From contig CAJOOX010000133.1 in assembly GCA_905236195.1 (NCBI GenBank), positions 1 to 19,757 of the forward strand: a DNA stretch of 19,757 nt, in the 5' to 3' direction. A program made the position numbers and the translations under genes. The notes under the pieces are model-generated. The model was given only the letters and a program-made list of their open reading frames with translations. It did not search any database and was not told where the DNA came from. This document shows, one piece after another, positions 14,485 through 19,757 of this stretch. Numbering within the stretch: the stretch's first letter is position 1; each line of letters begins with the position of its first letter. The stretch comes from an uncultured Bacteroidales bacterium. GTDB lineage: Bacteria; Bacteroidota; Bacteroidia; Bacteroidales; UBA3663.

Positions 14485-17205
14485 ATGAACACCAAACATC
14501 TTCTGATTGCATTTGTATCAGGCATCATGCTGAGTGTTTCTACTTGGACATTTGCCCAGAGTTCGATGACCGACAAACAGGTACTCGAATATGTACTTAA
14601 CGCTCTCAAAAGCGGCAAGGACCAGCAGACTATCGCTATCGAACTGGCTCGCCGCGGTGTGACCGAGGAACAGGCCTACCGCGTGAAAAGCCTCTACGAG
14701 GAACAGATGGCCTCAGGAACTGTACAAAACGGGGCGCAGTCCCAAAAGTCGCGCAGCCGCAACCGTTCGCTGTCCGGAAGGACGGATGAGTCCTCGTATG
14801 TGGGACGTGATTTCGACATGAATTCGAATTCCAGAACCAGAAATAACCGGCAATCTCAGACTTCCTACCGGGGGTACAACAGTTCCAGGAACCAGGGCGG
14901 TTACGGAACTGCAGCCGGCAGCCGCAACGGTTATGGGAACGGCAACATCAGCAACGGTTATACCAATCCCTACGACCATAGCAATGTGGGGGTTACCCAG
15001 CAGTCGCAGACCATGCGCCTAGGATACAATCCCAACTACGGAAACCGCCTGACAACCCAAGACGAACTCATGGCCCAGCAGGGCAGCATGGTTGCTGACA
15101 ACATATTCGGCGATATTGCCGAATTTCCATTGGAGGAAGAGAACCCCGAAGATCAGATTTGGGGCCACAATATCTTCAACAGCCAGTTCCTCACCTTTGA
15201 GCCGTCCCTGAACCTTGCCACCCCCAAAAACTATGTCCTCGGGGCCGGCGACGAAGTCATTATCGACATCTGGGGCGACAACGAAACAACCATCCGTCAG
15301 GAAATATCGCCCGACGGTAATGTTACAATTGAGAATCTGGGCCCCGTGCATCTGGCCGGCAAGACCATCGAGGAAAGCCAGCATTACCTGCGCGGACAAC
15401 TTGGCAAGATTTATGCCGGGCTGGACCGCAACGACGGCACAACCCAACTCCTGGTTTCATTAGGACAGGCCCGTACCATCCGGGTCAATGTGATGGGCGA
15501 GGTCGCAATCCCCGGCACCTATAATCTCTCGTCGTTTGCTACGGCATTCCACGCACTCTATAGCGCAGGAGGCGTGAGTGACATCGGCAGCCTCCGCAAG
15601 GTCAGCATCGTCCGCAACGGCCGTACTGTCGGAACCATCGACGTTTATGATTTCATCCTGCGCGGTCGGCTGGACGGCGATATTCAGTTGCAGGAAGGCG
15701 ATGTGGTCATTGTTCCGGCTTTTGAGCAGGTGGTCGAAATGAAGGGTTATATCCGTCGTCCCATGCGTTATGAGATGAAACCGGGCGAGACGCTCAGCGA
15801 CCTGGTTCGCTATGCCGGCGGGTTCGGCAAAAATGCCTATAACAAGACGCTTCGCGTTGTCCGCGAGAACAATCAGGAAATGGAGATTTGTACGGTCAAC
15901 CGCAATGAATTCTCGTCATTCAAGACCCAGGACGGCGACGTCATCGAAGTGGAAGGCGTGCTGGACCGTTATACCAATAAACTTGAAATCCGCGGTGCGG
16001 TCTGCCGTCCGGGATTATATCAGCTCGGAACAATCAACACTGTCCGTCAGCTCATCGAAGCCGCCGACGGACTCATGGGCGATGCGTTCACGGCGCATGC
16101 TGTGCTGCAGCGCGAGAATGCCGACTACACACGTTCCATGATTTCAATCGATGTGAACGGCATCCTCAATGGTAGCGTTGCCGACATGCCGCTTCAGAAG
16201 AACGACATGCTCTATATCCCCTCGATTCACGATCTTAACGACATGCCCACAGTAGCCATCCACGGTCAGGTGGCACGTCCAGGCAACTACGTCTTTGCCA
16301 AAGGAATGACCATCGAAGACCTCGTGGTTCAGGCAGGCGGCTTGCTCGAATCAGCAGCAACCTCCCGTGTAGATGTCGCACGCCGTATTAAGGATCCCTC
16401 CGGCGAGAACGAATCAGCAGTGTTGTCCGAAACCTTCCGATTCAAACTCGGTGAGGATTTCAAAATCGACCAGAGCTCCGCGTTCGAACTTGCCCCTTAC
16501 GACGAAATATACATCCGTCAGTCGCCGCGCTATAGCGAACAACAGAACATCACCATCAAGGGCGAAGTCCTCTTCCCCGGCGAATATGCCCTCACCCACA
16601 AGAACGAGCGTCTCTCCTCCGTTATTGAAAAGGCCGGCGGTCTCACCTCTTTCGGCTATGCCAAGGGCGCACGTCTCACGCGTCGTGTCAGCGACGAAGA
16701 AAGACTGCGGCAGGAAGATGCCATCGCAATGGCCAGAACGTCACGCGACTCGGTGGACGTGTCACTCCTCAACTCCGGTTCCCAGTATTCAGTAGGTATC
16801 GATCTTGAAAAAGCACTCGCTAATCCGGGCTCCGATATGGACCTCGTACTCCGCGACGGTGACATCCTCGAGATTCCCGAGTTCACCAATACCGTCAAGA
16901 TTTCAGGGGCTGTGATGTACCCCAACACCGTTTCCTACGTTGAAGGCAAGAAGGTGCGCTACTATATCGAACAGGCCGGCGGTTTCGGCAACGATGCCAA
17001 AAAGAGCAAAGCCTACATCGTCTATATGAACGGCGAGGTTACCCGAGCCAAACTCCGCAAACGCGGCATCATCGAACCCGGTTGCGAAATCATCGTCCCC
17101 GTCAAGAGTCATTCCAATTGGAATGTCCAGCAGACCATGTCGGTGGCTACAGCGTCGGCTTCCCTGGCTACGATGGTTGCTACCATTGCCAATATGCTGA
17201 AATAA
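14485..17205 (+). CDS. Large Wza-like polysaccharide export protein with six SLBB domains
   Basis: A 906-residue exported protein of the outer-membrane polysaccharide exporter family. The signal peptide is about residues 1-24, ending TFAQ, with no lipobox cysteine. Residues 27-75 form a small helical domain (MTDKQVLEYVLNALKSGKD onward). Residues 76-190 are a low-complexity linker rich in Ser, Arg, Asn, Gly and Tyr. The Poly_export domain is at about 247-330 (YVLGAGDEVIIDIWGD). Six SLBB domains follow, starting near residues 333, 416, 500, 590, 690 and 805, each with a G-x-V-x-x-PG-like turn and an AGG motif. The C-terminus (about 884-903) is a hydrophobic helix, as in Wza where such helices make the outer-membrane pore. 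It heads the polysaccharide operon. Confidence 0.92.
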   Translation: MNTKHLLIAFVSGIMLSVSTWTFAQSSMTDKQVLEYVLNALKSGKDQQTIAIELARRGVTEEQAYRVKSLYEEQMASGTVQNGAQSQKSRSRNRSLSGRTDESSYVGRDFDMNSNSRTRNNRQSQTSYRGYNSSRNQGGYGTAAGSRNGYGNGNISNGYTNPYDHSNVGVTQQSQTMRLGYNPNYGNRLTTQDELMAQQGSMVADNIFGDIAEFPLEEENPEDQIWGHNIFNSQFLTFEPSLNLATPKNYVLGAGDEVIIDIWGDNETTIRQEISPDGNVTIENLGPVHLAGKTIEESQHYLRGQLGKIYAGLDRNDGTTQLLVSLGQARTIRVNVMGEVAIPGTYNLSSFATAFHALYSAGGVSDIGSLRKVSIVRNGRTVGTIDVYDFILRGRLDGDIQLQEGDVVIVPAFEQVVEMKGYIRRPMRYEMKPGETLSDLVRYAGGFGKNAYNKTLRVVRENNQEMEICTVNRNEFSSFKTQDGDVIEVEGVLDRYTNKLEIRGAVCRPGLYQLGTINTVRQLIEAADGLMGDAFTAHAVLQRENADYTRSMISIDVNGILNGSVADMPLQKNDMLYIPSIHDLNDMPTVAIHGQVARPGNYVFAKGMTIEDLVVQAGGLLESAATSRVDVARRIKDPSGENESAVLSETFRFKLGEDFKIDQSSAFELAPYDEIYIRQSPRYSEQQNITIKGEVLFPGEYALTHKNERLSSVIEKAGGLTSFGYAKGARLTRRVSDEERLRQEDAIAMARTSRDSVDVSLLNSGSQYSVGIDLEKALANPGSDMDLVLRDGDILEIPEFTNTVKISGAVMYPNTVSYVEGKKVRYYIEQAGGFGNDAKKSKAYIVYMNGEVTRAKLRKRGIIEPGCEIIVPVKSHSNWNVQQTMSVATASASLATMVATIANMLK

Positions 17206-17214
17206 GATATTCCC

Positions 17215-18768
17215 ATGGTTTCGTCCTCGCCCAATCAAATTGCAAGAAACACGTTAGCCCTCTACGTCAGGACCTTTATCGTGTTGGCTGTCAACCTCTA
17301 CGCGTCCCGCGTGGTGTTGGCAACCTTGGGCATTGACGATTTCGGCATCTACACCCTTATCGGACAGTTTGTGGCGATGTTCTCTATCGTCACCGTCACC
17401 CTGACCATCGCCTCCCAACGCTTCATAACTTATGAACTCGGAGCCGGCACAGTAGAATCCACCAACAGGGTTTTCTCCACGTCTCTCAATGTCCATATCA
17501 TTGCTGCAGTTTCCGTATTTATCCTCTGTGAGCTGCTCGGTATGGTCTATATTGATGACTTCGCCCGCAACATACCGCCTGAACGTCTCGAGGCAACCCA
17601 TTGGGTGCTGCAATGCTCGCTGGTGGCTCTCGTGTTCCAGTTTCTGAGCATCCCCTACACCTCCCTTGTCATAGCGTACGAGAAGATGAGTGTCTTTGCC
17701 TCGCTCTCCGTCTTCGAGGCTTTGATGAAACTGGGAGCCGTGCTCATCCTTCCCCTCCTCTCCGGCGATTCGCTCAAGATATATGCCGTTCTCATGCTCT
17801 GCTCGTCTGTCATCATGCGTCTGACGTATGGCCTGTACTGCCGGCTGCAGTTCCCCGAAATCCGTTACAGCCGCCACATGGATTCCAAAACACTGCGCGA
17901 GTTCAGTTCCTTCCTGGGATGGAATCTTCTGGGCACGGGGTCTCAGATAGCTTCCAACCAGGGCATCAACCTTCTGATGAACCTCTTCTTTGCCCTCTCC
18001 ATCAATGCGGCCAGAGGGCTGGCCTATCAGATTGAGAATGCGGTATCCAATTTCACCCGCAACGTAGCCATTGCCATCAATCCTTCCATCGTCAAGAATT
18101 ATGCTGCTGGCCACTTCACCGACATGATTTCTCTGGTCAATAAGGGTGCCCGGTTCTGCTATTTCCTCTATTTTGCCATTTCCCTGCCGTTGATCCTGCT
18201 CACGCCGCAAGTATTGCACATCTGGCTCAACGACTACCCCTTCGAGCTCATCACCTTTGTCCGTCTGGCATTGGTCAACTGTATGATTCAGTCCCTGACC
18301 TACACCATGGACACATTCATCTATGCCACGGGCAAAATCAAGTGGTATCAGATTCTGACAGGCATCTGCCAGTTGCTGATTCTTCCCTTCTCGTGGATTT
18401 CCTACCGCATGGGGCAGCCGGCAGCCGCCTGCTACAACATTGCCATTCTGGCCTCCATCCTCATCACAATCATCAAGATTCAGATAGCCCAGAAGGCACT
18501 TCCCCGGGGGTCATTTTTTAATTTCACCCGCGATGTAATCTTGCGCGTTGTGCTTGTCTCCGTTCTGGCATCCTTCTTCCCGGTCATTATCTACCGGTAC
18601 ATCTCCTGGACCAGCGAGAGCGGTATCATCATCATCGTAACCCTCCTTTGTCTCATATCAACAGGATGGACCATCTACGAATTGGGACTTCACAACGACG
18701 AACGGACCCTCTTGCTCAATAAAATCAATTATTACTTCAACAGAATCCGAAAAATTATTACCCGTTGA
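17215..18768 (+). CDS. Wzx-type polysaccharide flippase (MOP/MATE superfamily)
   Basis: A 517-residue polytopic inner-membrane protein with roughly 12-14 hydrophobic spans. The N-terminus IARNTLALYVRTFIVLAVNLYASR and the following GIDDFGIYTLIGQFVAMF are typical of lipid-linked oligosaccharide flippases of O-antigen and capsule loci. Further family-like stretches are NQGINLLMNLFFALSINAARGLAYQIENAV (about 246-275) and TYTMDTFIYATGKIKWYQ. It should move undecaprenyl-linked repeat units across the inner membrane; the repeat-unit structure cannot be told. It begins nine bases after the SLBB gene and is followed two bases after its stop by the chain-length gene, so it is in the same operon. Confidence 0.9.
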   Translation: MVSSSPNQIARNTLALYVRTFIVLAVNLYASRVVLATLGIDDFGIYTLIGQFVAMFSIVTVTLTIASQRFITYELGAGTVESTNRVFSTSLNVHIIAAVSVFILCELLGMVYIDDFARNIPPERLEATHWVLQCSLVALVFQFLSIPYTSLVIAYEKMSVFASLSVFEALMKLGAVLILPLLSGDSLKIYAVLMLCSSVIMRLTYGLYCRLQFPEIRYSRHMDSKTLREFSSFLGWNLLGTGSQIASNQGINLLMNLFFALSINAARGLAYQIENAVSNFTRNVAIAINPSIVKNYAAGHFTDMISLVNKGARFCYFLYFAISLPLILLTPQVLHIWLNDYPFELITFVRLALVNCMIQSLTYTMDTFIYATGKIKWYQILTGICQLLILPFSWISYRMGQPAAACYNIAILASILITIIKIQIAQKALPRGSFFNFTRDVILRVVLVSVLASFFPVIIYRYISWTSESGIIIIVTLLCLISTGWTIYELGLHNDERTLLLNKINYYFNRIRKIITR

Positions 18769-18770
18769 TT

Positions 18771-19757
18771 ATGGAAGAAAATAAGAATAAAGCCAAAGAC
18801 CTCAATATAGACTGGGAAAAGGTTATTTCCAAACTTTTGACCCGCAAGAAATTTCTGCTCAAGGGGGCTGCCGTTTCGGCTGTCCTCGCGGTAATCATCG
18901 CCCTTTGCAGCAAGCGCGAGTATGTGGTGACGGCCTCCCTTGCACCTGAAACCCAAACCTCCTCTCTTTCGTCAATGGTATCTTCCGTCACCAGCATGCT
19001 GGGCATGAACGGGGCAATGGGCTTGAACGATGAGGATGCGCTCAACTTATTCACCTATCCCGATCTGGTCATCTCCACTCCCTTTCTCCTGGAACTGCTC
19101 GAAACGCCAGTCAACGACAAGGACGGAATGGCTTATCCTTCCTACGAACAGTACGTCAAGTCCCAAACCGACGGTATCGTCCGCAAGATTATCGGCTGGC
19201 CGGGAAAATTGATTCAGAAAATCAAAGGCAAACCCAAAGAGCTGGCCGGTGCGGGCGGTGAAGGAGAAAAGAAAAGCTATTACATCCTCACCCGTAAGAA
19301 AAGTGACCGGCTCGATGCCCTTCGGGATATCATCAAACTCGACATTGACCGCGAGACGGGAGTGACGGCTCTGTCATTCTCTGATCAGGATCCCGTGGTA
19401 TGTGCTATCATGTGCGATGCCATTTGCAATCAGCTCAAAGATTATGTCACCCGCTATCGTGTCGTCAAGGCCGAGGAGGATTTTGCCTACTACGACTCCA
19501 TGACCGTGGCAGCTGAGGCCCATTACAAGAAGGTGCAGGAACGGTATGCCGACTTTGTCGATAAAAACCAGGGTAACACACGCCAGCGTGTCGATATTGA
19601 GAAGGACCGCCTCCAGGATGATGTCACGCTGGCCGAACAGGTCTATGCCAACGTTGTACATCAGCGCGAATTGGCCCGTGCCAAAATTCAGGAACGAAAG
19701 CCGGCATTTGTAGTTATCGAACCCAGTGTGGCTCCTCAGTTACCCAAGAACTCCAAG
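18771..19757 (+). CDS. Wzz/GumC-type polysaccharide chain-length determinant (3' end cut by window edge)
   Basis: Open frame of 329 codons from ATG 18771 to the window edge with no stop. Residues 10-28 are a basic cytoplasmic lead, 30-46 a membrane span (LKGAAVSAVLAVIIALC), followed by the periplasmic start KREYVVTASLAPE typical of Wzz-domain proteins. FTYPDLVISTPFLLELL and ILTRKKSDRLDALRDIIKLDID follow, then SFSDQDPVVCAIMCDAICNQLKDYV. A long coiled-coil helix fills about 235-310, and EPSVAPQLPKNSK at the edge is the proline-rich segment that precedes the second membrane span. These proteins set chain length in Wzy-dependent assembly. Whether a Wzc-like tyrosine kinase domain follows cannot be seen. 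Confidence 0.92.
   Translation, partial: MEENKNKAKDLNIDWEKVISKLLTRKKFLLKGAAVSAVLAVIIALCSKREYVVTASLAPETQTSSLSSMVSSVTSMLGMNGAMGLNDEDALNLFTYPDLVISTPFLLELLETPVNDKDGMAYPSYEQYVKSQTDGIVRKIIGWPGKLIQKIKGKPKELAGAGGEGEKKSYYILTRKKSDRLDALRDIIKLDIDRETGVTALSFSDQDPVVCAIMCDAICNQLKDYVTRYRVVKAEEDFAYYDSMTVAAEAHYKKVQERYADFVDKNQGNTRQRVDIEKDRLQDDVTLAEQVYANVVHQRELARAKIQERKPAFVVIEPSVAPQLPKNSK

Noticed and set aside
1..19757. tRNA or rRNA genes, CRISPR arrays, insertion sequences, phage or defence genes
   Set aside because: No cloverleaf-like segments, spaced direct repeats, transposase motifs or terminal inverted repeats were recognised in the gaps, which are all shorter than 180 bases; no stretch over 300 bases lacks a gene.

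Overview
The window looks like chromosomal DNA from a member of the Bacteroidales (Bacteroides/Prevotella relatives). Evidence seen in the sequence: promoters of the Bacteroidetes type (TTTG, about 20 bases, then TAnnTTTG, most clearly TATCTTTGCAC before birA and speA), no convincing Shine-Dalgarno sequences, A-rich leaders, and proteins that read like Bacteroidales orthologues (speA with a carboxyspermidine dehydrogenase, a large SLBB export protein, DUF695, a secreted GH51 enzyme). Genus cannot be fixed by eye.

Layout. Bases 1-5049 are read leftward: tadA, a secreted GH51 alpha-L-arabinofuranosidase (ATGA overlap with tadA), a small DUF695 protein (6-base gap), then after a 116-base spacer with a hairpin and an AAATAGTN repeat, udk and an MltF-like envelope protein cut by the left edge. 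Bases 5050-5225 are a divergent intergenic region with the birA promoter and a leader that has competing hairpins and a 15-codon open frame. From 5226 to the right edge every gene is read rightward: birA; speA and the carboxyspermidine dehydrogenase gene (polyamine synthesis); glnS with an overlapping TPR gene; a tightly overlapped set of dedA, tgt and an S66 LD-carboxypeptidase; and from 14485 an envelope polysaccharide locus (SLBB export protein, Wzx-type flippase, Wzz-type chain-length protein cut by the right edge).

How the genes work together. Most of the window is housekeeping: tRNA wobble-base editing (tadA, tgt), tRNA charging (glnS), pyrimidine salvage (udk), protein biotinylation (birA), polyamine synthesis (speA plus dehydrogenase) and envelope or peptidoglycan upkeep (MltF-like, S66 peptidase, DedA). 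The two less ordinary parts are the orphan arabinofuranosidase tied to tadA and the polysaccharide export locus, whose first gene is preceded by a perfect 7-bp dyad.

No rRNA, tRNA, CRISPR array, insertion sequence or phage gene was found, and no clearly new multi-gene system. The observations most worth checking are the attenuator-like birA leader, the Tgt lacking its zinc cysteines, the dyad before the polysaccharide operon, the octamer repeat before udk, and the short GH43-like module on the GH51 enzyme.
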